Notes: generated by a model from the sequence alone, not told the origin. 64,000 nt of DNA from VYFG01 sp965204165 (GCA_965204165.1 OZ241969.1:806001-870000); one strand, 5' to 3'. Shown: positions 27,274-37,121, numbered from the stretch's first letter. A program made the numbers and translations.

Positions 27274-28219
27274 TCATTGTCAAAAAAACGGGGCGTGGTC
27301 TGCATATGAACCTAGAATTCGGGCAGATTACGATCATGATCGATTTGGCACATGGCCTCAAGATTTACATTTTGAATTTGGAGCATTTCAGTCAAGTTTC
27401 GACAGTGAAGATGATGATACAGGCGATGGCAACCCCGATTTTCTTGCGGTACCACATTGGGTGGCCTATGAAATTCGAAGATATGGTACTCCACCATATA
27501 AGTTGCCTAAACCATCTCCTATGCGTCCCAGGCCTTGGTACGAAATACCGGCGCTAAAATTTCTTAGCACTCGCGAGAGTATTACTCAGTTCCGAATTGA
27601 CAAATCCTATTCGGGATTTGGGGTAGCACCAGGATCGCCAGCCCTCGGAAACAAGATAGTACACCGAGGTCATTTTGCAATGAAGGTGCACGCTCAACGT
27701 TTAGGTTGGCGAGAGGCGTGTAATACACACGTGTTCATTAACGCGGCGCCTCAGCAGAAAGAATTGAATTTAGGTATATGGTTGGATCTCGAAGCATACT
27801 CCGGAGCAGCTGCGAATAAATATGGACGCGTTTGGATTGTTACAGGTCCAATCTTCGACTCAAAGAAAATAAAGTTTCTTCAGAATAAAAATACAATACC
27901 GATTGCTATCCCCACTAGGTTTTTTAAAATCATCATAAAGGAAAATCCAGAGAATAAGGTTCCAGATGTTCTAGCATTTTGGTTCAAGCAGCCAGACAGT
28001 GGATATGTGGTTTGTGGTTCAATGAAGAAGAAAGATAAATTGTTCAACTACGAACCACATTTCACTAGCATCGCAGATATTGAGGATGCGACAGATTTAC
28101 AATTTCTTCGGAACGTCTACTTCAAAAACAATAAGGAACGTCAAGCTTTCAAAAAAATTCAGACACAAGCGTTATGGCCGATCGAAGGTAAATATTTTGA
28201 TGTGAATTGCACTAGATAA
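27274..28219 (+). pseudogene. DNA/RNA non-specific endonuclease, start removed by IS21
   Basis: The open frame runs straight out of the IS21 left end with no start codon at the junction; the nearest in-frame ATG is ~80 codons in. The ~315 residues include KIVHRGHFAMKVHAQRLGW and THVFINAAPQQKELNLGIW, followed by LDLE, the (D/N)RGH and N..W..LE motifs of the NUC1/EndoG-like beta-beta-alpha metal nucleases (His general base in RGH, metal-binding Asn in ELN). The Asp of DRGH is His here. The C-terminus appears complete. GC content drops compared with the IS. The missing part may be short, since family N-termini vary. Possibly a toxin or defence nuclease, now without expression signals. Confidence 0.65.
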
Positions 28220-28733
28220 CTAAGTGAGGAGAATACGGCATTTCAGATTCGGCAAAGAAAATCTGAACTGCTCATCGCCAGCAGCAATAAGATGGAAGGA
28301 TTAAGATAATATGCTAGGCAAACTGCTAGAAAGTAGAGGAAGAAATTTTCTTGATTTGAAAGCTAAACAAGATATGACTCTCCGCGATCCGTGCACAAAT
28401 CCTAAGTGTAGGGGTAGGCAAAGTGTTGGTGACGATACAGGTAGTAGAGCTGTTGAGCACCGAAAGCGTAAATTATCGGAATTTCCCTTCATAGCTCATG
28501 TAATCAGGAGCGACTAGATTTTTTCGAAAACCCGGGTTTGCTGAACACAATCTGTGACTGGAAAAATGGCCAGGATTCTCTACGGTGAATTCTTGCTCAG
28601 GTATTCCATTCCTGCAAACAGCAAGAATGACGCTCTTTCGTTCTGCCTTACTAGCTTGTCTTGAGTGCGGAAATAATGTGTTTTGTCCAAACGTAAACTT
28701 ATCCTCAACTGGTGAATTGTGTGGAGGAAAAAG
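28220..28733. other. AT-rich intergenic stretch, possible 68-residue frame
   Basis: The only frame of note is 28311-28517 on the plus strand (MLGKLLESRGRNFLDLKAK), basic and without a clear ribosome site or known motif. I see nothing else that supports a gene. A good ribosome site (GGAGG) at its right end belongs to the hydrolase gene. Confidence 0.3.
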
Positions 28734-30131
28734 ATGAATGATCGTCCAATAGTGATCCTGCATGGATGGAGCGATATCTCTTCTTCATTCGAACCGCTCG
28801 GGAAATTGTTACGTGCGAAGCTGAATAATCGGAACATCTCAATTATTCACTTGGCCGATTATCTGACTATGGAAGACGAGATTCGATTTGACGATATCGT
28901 TACCGCAATGGAAACTGCTTGGAGAAAAAACAATCTACCAACTTCCAATGGAGGCGTTGACGCAATCGTGCACAGCACCGGCGGACTGGTGATACGAGAC
29001 TGGCTTCAACGAAACTATGCACCAAATAATGCCCCAATAAAAAACCTAGTGATGCTTGCGCCAGCGAACTTCGGTTCACCGCTTGCACATAAGGGGAGGT
29101 CACTAATTGGACGTGTTTGGAAGGGATTTATCACTAAACGACCGAAAGGGGCAGCGTTCGAGACAGGTAAACACATTCTCAAGGGGCTTGAACTTGCAAG
29201 CCCGTACACTTGGGAATTGGCAGAACGCGACCGTTTCGGAGACGGAGGAGAGATGTACAGCCCAGGCAATGTGCTTTGCACAGTGTTGGTTGGTCAGAAT
29301 GCTGGAAACGCCTCGAACGCCATCGCGAATGAGGATGGTTGGGATGGCACCGTTCGCGTAGCAACGGCCAATATGGATTGCGCACGAATAAAGGTAGTCA
29401 TTCCCGGTATTGAATCTGAAACCAATGCGAGTGTCATCAGTCTCGAGATGTCGTCTGGTAAAACAGCGTTTGGCGTTCTGAACCAACATGATCATGGGTC
29501 GATAAAACTTGCACAGACTAAGGGAAAATCGCTGGCAAAGTTGGAACAGAGTCGACGTGACGGCTCATTGTTCTCAGACATAGTAAGATCTTTGACTGTA
29601 ACAGATGATGAGTTTGAGGATTGGCGAGAAGATCTTGCAGAACGGAATGCATATTTCTTGTGGAAAGCTGCTGCTCAGCATAATCCAGAGAAGTATGGAT
29701 ATCAGAATACAGTTGTTCGTGTCCAGGACCAATTCGGGGTTGGTGTAGAAGATTTTCTTCTCGAATTATTTGAAAAAGACTACGACAGAACACGCACGTC
29801 GAGGAGACTTCATAGAGCTGCTTTTCGCAGTGTTCATGCATACTCTGACGACCGGTCATACCGCAGTATTTACATAGATTGCACCTCATTATTTCGGAAC
29901 ATCGATAGAGAAGGTGAGTTTCTGGGATTAAGCATCACTGCTCATCCCGAGATGAACGAGAGGGCACTGGTTGGTTTCGCTCCGGAAGGGCAGAATGGAA
30001 TGGGTGATATTCGCATCATGCGCCAGGATCTGAGTTATTATTTCGAGCCAAATCGAACCTTATTCATAACTGTGGAACTCACTCGGCAGCAATCGGAATT
30101 GGTCTTTCAATTGAAACAGTTACCAAATTAA
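28734..30131 (+). CDS. Alpha/beta hydrolase (lipase/esterase-like) with extra C-terminal domain
   Basis: 465 residues from the ATG at 28734, with GGAGG six bases upstream. The N-terminal 250 residues have the fold's landmarks: oxyanion loop IVILHGWSDISSSF (~6-19) and nucleophile elbow DAIVHSTGGLVIRDWL (Ser ~82). A candidate catalytic His is in NQHDHGSIKL (~253), with an Asp in EDGWDGTVRVA (~205). No signal peptide, so the enzyme is cytoplasmic or exported by a dedicated route. The last ~190 residues are an unrecognised domain (YIDCTSLFRNIDREGEFLG) that looks beta-rich. Substrate cannot be told. The neighbouring nuclease and membrane genes would fit a defence or antibacterial-effector setting, which is inference. 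Confidence 0.75.
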   Translation: MNDRPIVILHGWSDISSSFEPLGKLLRAKLNNRNISIIHLADYLTMEDEIRFDDIVTAMETAWRKNNLPTSNGGVDAIVHSTGGLVIRDWLQRNYAPNNAPIKNLVMLAPANFGSPLAHKGRSLIGRVWKGFITKRPKGAAFETGKHILKGLELASPYTWELAERDRFGDGGEMYSPGNVLCTVLVGQNAGNASNAIANEDGWDGTVRVATANMDCARIKVVIPGIESETNASVISLEMSSGKTAFGVLNQHDHGSIKLAQTKGKSLAKLEQSRRDGSLFSDIVRSLTVTDDEFEDWREDLAERNAYFLWKAAAQHNPEKYGYQNTVVRVQDQFGVGVEDFLLELFEKDYDRTRTSRRLHRAAFRSVHAYSDDRSYRSIYIDCTSLFRNIDREGEFLGLSITAHPEMNERALVGFAPEGQNGMGDIRIMRQDLSYYFEPNRTLFITVELTRQQSELVFQLKQLPN

Positions 30132-30466
30132 TAAGTAGAAGAACTACAGAGTTATTCAGTATTCTTATACTTGTCAACGATGACTTTGGTGAAGAAGGTA
30201 CCCAGTTATATTAAGAATTCTTCAACACCAGGAATCGGTCAAAGAAAAGTTGCAGAGTGAAACCGATTTCTTAGAAGGCTATTCCCCGGGTTGAGTGGAT
30301 AGACTCATCGTTTGACGGATTCGGGATGGATATCCAATCCGCCGAGGAGGAAACAGGTCGCGTTGGCTGAACAATGAAGATAGAGTATGTGAACAAGGTT
30401 TCAACTGACAGTTACCTGATCGGATTGGTAGTCGTCAGTTCAAGTGCCGACTTCTACACATGGTTA
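30132..30466. other. Intergenic stretch without a supported gene
   Basis: About 330 AT-rich bases between the hydrolase and the oppositely oriented membrane-protein gene. A purine-rich gaggaggaaa occurs near 30343, but the frame following it overlaps the membrane gene on the other strand and has no recognisable features. Confidence 0.3.
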
Positions 30467-30880
30467 CTACATGATGATGCCAACTATAATCGTAACAGAG
30501 TTAAAAACTACCCAGAATACTATGTCAGTACAGGCTCTCATTTTCCTTCGGCTATTTTTCTTTATATAGTGCTCCCAACCTGAGTTTTTATCTTGATCTG
30601 AGAAGATTTTCTCTTCAATCCTATGTATATATTTTCCTATATCTAGAATATGGAATCCTAGAGAAGCACTTCGAATAGCTCCAAAGAAAGAAAATAAAAT
30701 TGGGATATACCAAGCGAATTCAATTAATGGAAAGTCGCTACTGTCTTTAGCTAGCCAAGCATAGGTTAATCCAGAAGCAAGGACACAATTCCTTTCGAGT
30801 TGTCCGATCTCACTTATGTGAGTTTCAATTTCTTTACGCAGAGTTAAATATTCTTCTTTTTCAAATTCATTTGCTTTCAT
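30467..30880 (-). CDS. Small membrane protein with three predicted helices
   Basis: 137 residues from the ATG at 30880, with GAAGG five bases upstream. A charged helical N-terminus (EFEKEEYLTLRKEIETHISEIGQ-like, ~5-27) precedes hydrophobic segments at ~31-45 (CVLASGLTYAWLA), ~55-72 (FAWYIPILFSFFGAIRSAS) and ~118-137 (DIVFWVVFNSVTIIVGII). The layout resembles a widespread family of small hypothetical membrane proteins I know only by pattern; some such proteins act as pore-forming or sensor partners in defence loci, but nothing here proves this. The C-terminus ends at the last helix. Confidence 0.65.
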   Translation of the reverse strand: MKANEFEKEEYLTLRKEIETHISEIGQLERNCVLASGLTYAWLAKDSSDFPLIEFAWYIPILFSFFGAIRSASLGFHILDIGKYIHRIEEKIFSDQDKNSGWEHYIKKNSRRKMRACTDIVFWVVFNSVTIIVGIIM

Positions 30881-31027
30881 GCGGACCTTCTCTGAAAGAA
30901 AATTGTCATTCGCTGATTATGATTCTTTCTCGGCTTGTCATTTTTCTCCATGTCGCAGAACATGGTCTTTGGACTTCTGGCGTTCCAGCAAAATTATTTC
31001 CAGTAAGTCTTTCTAATTTTAATATCT

Positions 31028-32366
31028 CCCCCGTGCCAGTTTGAAGTGCAACACTGGCTGTGATGCATGAGTGCTTTGAGGATGGGTGAGTTGCAGCGGG
31101 CCAGATGATGGCAAACAATCTCTGTTTCAGAAGCGGAGAATTGTCATGCCTGTCGGCTACCATCACCTGACCCATTGCGAAAGATGCCAGATAAACACCC
31201 TGCTGCATAGTGGGAAAACGCAACGGGAGATTGCCCGCCAGCTCGGCCGGGACCCCGGCACGATCTCCCGGGAGATGTCGCGCAACCGCGGTCAGCGGGG
31301 CTACCGTCACAAGCAGGCCCATGGCAAGGCGACGTTCCGGCGCCGGGAGGCCTCCGGAGTTCCCCGCAAGATGACGCCGGAGCGCTGGGAGGTGGTGGCA
31401 GACAGGGTGAGAGAGGGATGGAGCCCGGAACAGATTGCGGGCCGGTATCGGCTTCAGGGCGAGGTCATGGCGGGCCGGGAATGGATCTACCGGCATATCC
31501 GTGCGGATCGGCGTTCGGGGGGCACCCTGTACCGGCACTTGCGCCGCCGTGGCAAGAAGCCCAACTGGCGCGGAGGCCGGCATGCCGGACGGGGCCACAT
31601 TCCCGGCCGGGTGGACATTGCCGACCGCCCTTCGGTGGTGGAGGAGAAGTCCCGGATCGGGGACTGGGAGCTGGATACGGTCATCGGCTCGAGGCACCGG
31701 GGCGCCCTGGTCACGTCGGTGGATCGGGGGTCGAAGTACATGGTACTGGAGCGGATCGACGTGAAGACGGCGGCCGCGGTGACCGAAGCGCTGAGGCAAC
31801 GGATGGGGCCGTTCCGGGATCGGGTGCATACCCTCACGGCGGACAACGGCAAGGAGTTTGCGGGGCACCAGGCGGTTTCCGGTGCGCTGGGGGCGGATTT
31901 CTACTTCGCCACCCCCTACCATTCCTGGGAGCGCGGTCTGAACGAACACACCAACGGCCTGGTCCGCCAGTACTTTCCGAAGGGGACGGACTTCCGCATG
32001 GTGACGGAATCCCAGGTCCGGGCAGTGGAGGACCGGATCAATCACCGGCCCCGGAAGGTGTTGGGTTATCGCACGCCTGCGGAGGTCTTCACCGGGGCAC
32101 TGGTCCCACCCTGATGGCGATGACATCGCCGGCATGGAATTCCCGTGGCAACGGGAGCGGTCCCGCTTGGCCCAAAAGTGCCGGGCTGGCCTTGCGCTGG
32201 ATGATGGCCTCTGACAGTATCCCCTGGAGTCGAGATTGATGCCATTTCCGGTCGGAATGAGCCCCTCGAGGCGCTGATTTTCTCGCCGCCGCCGCTATCC
32301 CTCCACTCGGGCTACGCCCTCATTCCGGGATAGCGGCCAGTGATGCACTTCGGAGTGGAAGCGGGG
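31028..32366 (+). mobile_element. IS30-family element with TCT target duplication
   Basis: The left end cccccgtgccagtttgaagt and right end (read inward) ccccgcttccactccgaagt continue into a shared gcaNcactggc. The bases tct flank both sides (31025-31027, 32367-32369), matching the 2-3 bp duplications of IS30. One transposase gene occupies the middle; about 250 non-coding bases follow it before the right end. Confidence 0.8.
31146..32114 (+). CDS. IS30-family transposase
   Basis: 322 residues from the ATG at 31146 (MPVGYHHLTHCERCQINTLL), with GGAGA upstream. The N-terminal helix-turn-helix (TQREIARQLGRDPGTISREM) is diagnostic of IS30. DDE residues: Asp in GDWELDTVIGSRHRG (~178), Asp in HTLTADNGKEFAGH (~236), Glu in WERGLNEHTNGLVRQYFPKG (~272). 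It inserts with short target duplications. The frame is complete. Confidence 0.95.
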   Translation: MPVGYHHLTHCERCQINTLLHSGKTQREIARQLGRDPGTISREMSRNRGQRGYRHKQAHGKATFRRREASGVPRKMTPERWEVVADRVREGWSPEQIAGRYRLQGEVMAGREWIYRHIRADRRSGGTLYRHLRRRGKKPNWRGGRHAGRGHIPGRVDIADRPSVVEEKSRIGDWELDTVIGSRHRGALVTSVDRGSKYMVLERIDVKTAAAVTEALRQRMGPFRDRVHTLTADNGKEFAGHQAVSGALGADFYFATPYHSWERGLNEHTNGLVRQYFPKGTDFRMVTESQVRAVEDRINHRPRKVLGYRTPAEVFTGALVPP

Positions 32367-32369
32367 TCT

Positions 32370-32922
32370 GATAAAATCACCTTAGAGTCACACCGTCACC
32401 CGGAAACCGAAATCGTACCACTGTTACCATGGAAGTGTGCACTATTGCATGGCACCTGAATTGATTTTTTCCGATTGCGATAGTATTACGGATAACATAG
32501 GGAGAGTTGGGAGTGGCTAGGTCTTAATTTTCGAATTGTTGATATAAATACGATATTTCCTATATTTTCGATATGACCTTCACAAAGAAGAGATTTTGGT
32601 GGGAGAAGGCATGGATCGCCCAAGAGATTTTCGAGCGGTGAATCACTGTAGTGGAGATTTTCCGGGCGCCAAGGGGCGCTGATTCGGCGTCAGTCAAAGT
32701 GGGGCAAGCAGCTTCGCAGGGGCGAGGTTGTGGTTTCTCCGGGCCAGAGACCGAGAATCCCTTCGATGCGATCGCGGTGGAGGGGACGGTCCCAGTGCAA
32801 ATGGATGCAGTATCGATGCGCTGATGCCTTGGGCCTTGCATCAGCATCCAGTTGAACCCCGTGTGCTGCAGCCGCACTGCTTACATTTGAATTTACATGA
32901 CAGTCAGAGATGGGTTGATAGC
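32370..32922. other. Intergenic stretch without a recognised gene
   Basis: The left half is AT-rich and the right half (about 32640-32880) is GC-rich. Frames exist on both strands across the GC-rich part, but none shows a known motif, a ribosome site or a clear start. A decayed mobile-element fragment is possible. Confidence 0.3.
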
Positions 32923-33267
32923 ATGGGTGCATTGCAATTGAGGCGTAATATACGGATAAAATTGTCCATTGGAATTCTGGGTTTTGTGATAACTGCCCCA
33001 ATCCTGATCATCTCGGCTCTAAAGATGGTGAATGAGCACCTCTTAAGAGGGGTTGACGATTTACTTTTCAGTGGTACAGAAGGAAAACTTCAGAATCCGT
33101 ATTTCGATTTCGGAATCTCGAAAATTGCTGATTTCACTGGCATAGTTTGGCATATAGTACCTATGCCCGAGTTGGATCCGACTAACCTGGGCGCCAGTGA
33201 AAACATATTGTTGCTGTTTTTATCCTGGTTTTCATTTTTTCATGTTTCTCGATTGGGAGTGCTTTAG
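32923..33267 (+). CDS. Small membrane protein, possibly frameshifted near its end
   Basis: 114 residues from the ATG at 32923 (MGALQLRRNIRIKLSIGILG). One clear membrane helix (~14-34, LSIGILGFVITAPILIISAL) and a hydrophobic C-terminus (ILLLFLSWFSFFHV). The stop at 33265 follows SRLGVL. In another frame the sequence continues as GDSRKLRSARRRRQEQELDN and ends at a stop near 33337; this charged tail looks more natural than the early stop, so a one-base indel is possible. Family not recognised. Confidence 0.4.
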   Translation: MGALQLRRNIRIKLSIGILGFVITAPILIISALKMVNEHLLRGVDDLLFSGTEGKLQNPYFDFGISKIADFTGIVWHIVPMPELDPTNLGASENILLLFLSWFSFFHVSRLGVL

Positions 33268-33856
33268 GGGATTCCAGAAAGCTTCGATCTGCACGAAGAA
33301 GACGGCAAGAGCAAGAATTGGATAACGATCCTGATCTTTGATTTGCAAATGGCTTCACATGTATTGAATTGAATTCTCGTGAAAGTGATTCCCCATCCGG
33401 ATCAGTTGACGTTAGGCAGCCCCGGGTTGACTTCAAAAGAAATCCAATTAACCTGACACTCTTTCTATGCTTGCTGGAACACGTTTTCCAATACCGTCCC
33501 CAGTTTTACCGGAACTGCTGAAACACTCTCTGTGCATGAAAATAGAACGCGGAGTTTTCTCTAGGACTCTTTTCTTCCTGTCTGCGGACAACAGAAAGGG
33601 CCTGGAAATTGACATCGAAGACCTGAGAATACTGCGGACCATGAAAACGCACCGGGTCGGGAGTATCCCTTTCGTCTGAATTGCCGGGCTGTCCCACGTC
33701 CGGAAGGGATTGATCCGCAGCACGGTCTTAATCCCGTTGATGAACGGTAAGAAGGTGGTTTTCGGCGGCGTGGATCCGGCTGGGGCAAGGGTCGAAATCG
33801 CTATTGTCGACCGAGACTGGAACGCGAACCCACCCAAACATGTTGAGGTGTCTATC
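33268..33856. other. Intergenic stretch with uncertain short frames
   Basis: Contains a 70-codon plus-strand frame at 33467-33679 (MLAGTRFPIPSPVLPELLK) with no known motif. The region just ahead of the pentapeptide gene (33710-33856) is open in that gene's frame, but a better ribosome site (GAGGTG) lies at 33843-33848. Confidence 0.3.
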
Positions 33857-34687
33857 ATGTGTGAAGAGACAGATGCAGGAAAATCATTGCCGCCGGATCG
33901 GGAGGGATGGTTAAATCGGTTCGCCAGACGGTTTGAACCATACGGCATCCTAATTGCAGTTTTCGCACTAATTGTTGCGTTTGTCACCCTGTGGGTGGAA
34001 ATCGATCTCCGACACAGAACGTTAATTGTCATGGAGGAGGAAAGAGACCTTCGAAAAAAGACATTGGACGCATTGAAAGAGGAAAAAGACCTTCGCACAC
34101 AGACCTTGACCGCATTGGAAGATGACAAGATTCTTCGCGAGGCGTCGTTACTCTCGATGCTGTTGGAGAGGATTAAGGTCTCAAGGATGGAAAAATCTCC
34201 GTTTGCGGGCCACGTTCCGATTATTGAGCGACTGGTGCGTATAGGCGTGGATCTGAGAGATATCGATGTCACCAGTGTAGACTTCTCTGTTGACGATGGC
34301 ATAGTCCTCATTGGTGGGGATCTTTCATATGTAGACTTTAAGGGCTCCGATTTGTCGGAAGCGCAACTGGCTGGGGCCACACTGATCAACGCCAATTTCC
34401 GAGATACCGATCTAAATGATGCTAATTTTGAATATGCTGACCTGACTCAAGCTGATCTCCGTCAGGCATACCTGCTAAGAGGAAGTCTTGTCGGTGCCAT
34501 TCTTGATGGGACGAATCTTAAGGAAACCGATGTCACTGGCGTGGATTTCAAGGGTGTGAAGGAACTGATACAGGCGGAATTGGACAATGCATGCGCAGAT
34601 CCGGAAGAACCACCCGTCAATCTTCCAAAGGACAGCAAAACCGGGAAGCAGCTTGTATGGAAGGAGAAAGCGTGCGAAGAGTCCTAA
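33857..34687 (+). CDS. Membrane-anchored pentapeptide-repeat protein
   Basis: 276 residues from the ATG at 33857 (MCEETDAGKSLPPDREGWLN), chosen for the GAGGTG eight bases upstream; the frame is open 49 codons further. One membrane helix at ~27-46 (YGILIAVFALIVAFVTLW) is followed by a charged coiled coil with repeating units (EEERDLRKKTLDALKEEKD). Pentapeptide repeats of A(D/N)LXX type fill ~145-235, for example GSDLSEAQLAGATLINANF and NDANFEYADLTQADLRQAYL, which fold as a right-handed quadrilateral beta helix. The last 35 residues are hydrophilic with two Cys. Function unknown; such proteins often bind partner proteins at the membrane. Confidence 0.8.
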   Translation: MCEETDAGKSLPPDREGWLNRFARRFEPYGILIAVFALIVAFVTLWVEIDLRHRTLIVMEEERDLRKKTLDALKEEKDLRTQTLTALEDDKILREASLLSMLLERIKVSRMEKSPFAGHVPIIERLVRIGVDLRDIDVTSVDFSVDDGIVLIGGDLSYVDFKGSDLSEAQLAGATLINANFRDTDLNDANFEYADLTQADLRQAYLLRGSLVGAILDGTNLKETDVTGVDFKGVKELIQAELDNACADPEEPPVNLPKDSKTGKQLVWKEKACEES

Positions 34688-35431
34688 CCAGCTGGCCCAG
34701 GGTGCCAATCGGCATGTCATTGACGACCCAACTTTTGCAATCCCCAACGGTGTTGCCATGAACCCATGACGGTGACCCTCAAAGTGTCGGCGTTGGAGTA
34801 GGCAATACTGGAAATGCGATCAATCCACATGGGGAGAGTGTGTCCGTAACCGGATTCTGGTTCTGATGGACCGGGAGCGCCTTCTGATCGGGGTAGTGGT
34901 TGGCGGTTTGTTTCGTCGTTCGGCGCTAATTAGTATGCGCTCGGTGGAGCCGTGATGTGATGAATGCAAGATTGCGATCTTGGGAAACTGTCGATGCGAC
35001 ATTTTCATTGCCAAGCTCAGGTTGCTGACGCATATTGTCGCAGTCCCATCACGGCTCTTCCGAATACGTACGCCAAATACGCGCTTGTGCCTCTCCTATG
35101 CCGAATCCATTTAAATCCGGGATGATCCCGGAACTGTTGAAGATAATCGATAAAACCGGATAACTCAACCAGTTGTCGGAGGATGCCGCGCTTGGCCGTA
35201 GCAGGTGTTCCTCCCGAGTCTGGCTTCAGGTCCGATTCCATCCGAAGTTCTCCCAAAAGACCATGGTCGGAGATTTCTTCCGGTGGTCGATTTGGGTTGC
35301 ATGGGGCACGGACAAGTGTATGAGATCCGCCAGTGAAACTGGAATGACATGTACCCTATCGAAACTCATTGACATTCAGGGCCGGTTCCCGGAAATTCTC
35401 TCACGGAAAATACCTTGTGAAGGCGTAGTAA
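34688..35431. other. Intergenic stretch of ~740 bases without a supported gene
   Basis: Several frames of 60-110 codons occur on both strands, but none has a recognisable domain, a good start, or an even composition. It may be decayed coding DNA. Confidence 0.3.
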
Positions 35432-35644
35432 ATTCAAGTAAACGACGTTGTCAGGAAGATCGGCTTGGCAATCCGACAGGGCAGGCTGCCCGAGCGGTTC
35501 CGCGCTGAGGATGTCCGCCGTGCCTGTCCGGGCTGGGACTATCGTACCTACAACAATTTTCTTCCGAAGTACCGCCTTGGTAATCCGGGAGGACATAAGG
35601 TCTATTTCAAGAGGAACTCCGACGGCTCCTACAGTTTATTGTAG
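35432..35644 (+). pseudogene. Small conserved-looking hypothetical protein without a normal start codon
   Basis: The frame reads GLAIRQGRLPERFRAEDVRR and goes on with ACPGWDYRTYNNFLPKYRLG to a stop at 35644 after NSDGSYSLL. The Arg/aromatic-rich, ordered composition suggests a real protein of ~60-70 residues, and it resembles small hypothetical proteins I have seen in proteobacteria. Upstream, the frame is open to 35432 with no ATG or GTG; only ATT at 35432 or TTG at 35465 could serve. It may have lost its start codon (gta at 35438 where a start might be expected). Confidence 0.45.
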
Positions 35645-35653
35645 GAGCCGTCA
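35621..35653. repeat. 13-bp hairpin across a stop codon
   Basis: gacggctcctaca and tgtaggagccgtc pair perfectly around a short T-rich loop. It overlaps the end of the small gene at 35432-35644 and lies 50 bases before the HEPN-type gene. No T-run follows, so a terminator function is uncertain. Confidence 0.7.
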
Positions 35654-35701
35654 CGGAAATCTTCTTGCCTTAACCTAATTTCGTATCGTGAATGGTCGAC
35701 C

Positions 35702-37069
35702 ATGAAAACTGTTGGCAATATCGGATATTCGGATATTGACAGTCTTGCTCTTTCAGTGCGGGATCCGGAGTCTCGGCGCCTGATCGGCGAGGCGGTTACT
35801 GCCTACCGCGGTGGCGCCTTGCGATCTGCCATCATGTCCGCATGGATTGCGGTTGCCTATGACATTATCGCAAAAGCCCGTGAACTCGCTGCACAAGGCG
35901 AGTCAGCTCCCGATGCCTTTGTTCAGGAGTTGGACAACGCCATCACAAACGGCGACAAGAAAAAATTACTGAAGATCGAAAGCGAACTGTTGACGAAGGC
36001 CAACAGTGACCTGCAATTGTTGGCGCCTCACGAATACTCTGCGTTGCTGCGACTTCAGCAAGATCGCCACCTTTGTGCTCACCCAGCATTCGTAGTCGAA
36101 GATGAACTGTATCAACCCACACCTGAACTGGTACGTGCACATATTATTCATGCACTGCAACACCTTCTCGTTCATGCCCCACTTCAGGGAAAGAGCGCGA
36201 TAGCCAGGTTCAATTCTGACCTGCTGAGCCCGTCATTCCCGACAACGGCCGAGGAAATCGGTATTTTCATGCGATCGAAATATCTTGACCGTGCGAAAGA
36301 CGTTCTGGTGGTAAACCTTATCAAGGCGATCATAAGTGCACCGTTTGGAGACGAACGAGAAAAGTATGTTGGAAGGTTCCGGACATTGGCGCTGGTACTG
36401 CGTGAAATCTCCAAAGCAAAGACCGAAATCTACGACTCCGTGATGCCCGGCTATGTGGCTGGGAAGTGTGAGCAGATATCCGGGGATAATCTTCTCAGCA
36501 TCTGCCCCTTTATCGGATGTGATCCACGTATATTTAAGTGGTTGAAAGAAGCCGACCAAGCCAGGATTCGCAAGATGCTGGATTGTGCAAACATTGAAAA
36601 CCTGAAGGAAAATTCAGCTTTTGACGTACTGGGAATTTCCGAACTTGATACTGTCCTTTTATCCCGAGTTGAGGAGTTTGATGAGGCAATAAAAATCGTA
36701 TTGATATCTGAGCATCCACAGACAGAGTTGGTGGATTTGGCGATCGAGATGTATGCGAATGCAGGCAGCTTCAGGCGAGCAGAATTACTCGGAGAATCGG
36801 CTATCCTGCCGATTGCGGATTACTTTGAAGAGCAGCATGTAAAAGTACTACTGGACACCGTCAGAGGAAACAACCAAATCTGGTGCGCAAGCGGAACCCC
36901 GAAGATATTGGATCAAGTATTCGAGAAAACCAAGGAGTTGCTGCCGAAGACTAGTGAGTATTGGCAGGAGTTCGTTGACAACCAGATTGAGTTAATGGAT
37001 GGTAAAGTTGATGGTAACTACTCACCCCTTATTTGCCCCATTATCCCCATCTGTAGGTTGACAGTATAG
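35702..37069 (+). CDS. HEPN-type protein, 3' end replaced by an IS66-type insertion
   Basis: 455 residues as it now stands, starting at 35702 (MKTVGNIGYSDIDSLALSVR). An N-terminal helical region (~30-170) includes DRHLCAHPAF with Arg122 and His127, the R-x4-H signature of HEPN ribonuclease-like domains. The remaining ~280 residues are helical with no recognised motif. HEPN proteins commonly act as RNA-cutting toxins or sensors in defence and toxin-antitoxin loci. From 37014 the codons belong to the IS (tail GNYSPLICPIIPICRLTV). Without the IS, the frame ends KVDDYYAYPDLQKRLAANS at 39364, giving 453 residues. The lost tail is short, so activity may survive. Confidence 0.6.
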   Translation: MKTVGNIGYSDIDSLALSVRDPESRRLIGEAVTAYRGGALRSAIMSAWIAVAYDIIAKARELAAQGESAPDAFVQELDNAITNGDKKKLLKIESELLTKANSDLQLLAPHEYSALLRLQQDRHLCAHPAFVVEDELYQPTPELVRAHIIHALQHLLVHAPLQGKSAIARFNSDLLSPSFPTTAEEIGIFMRSKYLDRAKDVLVVNLIKAIISAPFGDEREKYVGRFRTLALVLREISKAKTEIYDSVMPGYVAGKCEQISGDNLLSICPFIGCDPRIFKWLKEADQARIRKMLDCANIENLKENSAFDVLGISELDTVLLSRVEEFDEAIKIVLISEHPQTELVDLAIEMYANAGSFRRAELLGESAILPIADYFEEQHVKVLLDTVRGNNQIWCASGTPKILDQVFEKTKELLPKTSEYWQEFVDNQIELMDGKVDGNYSPLICPIIPICRLTV

Positions 37070-37086
37070 AATATTTTCCCTATCGT
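37058..37086 (+). promoter_or_regulatory. Sigma-70-like promoter inside the IS66-type element
   Basis: TTGACA at 37058-37063, a 17-base spacer and TATCGT at 37081-37086, 36 bases before the methyltransferase ATG. The -35 is perfect and the -10 is fair. It would drive the methyltransferase and, four bases beyond it, the transposase. No GATC occurs between the left end and 37121. Confidence 0.65.
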
Positions 37087-37121
37087 TCGGGTTTCGGACC
37101 ACGAGACGAACCCGCACACAG

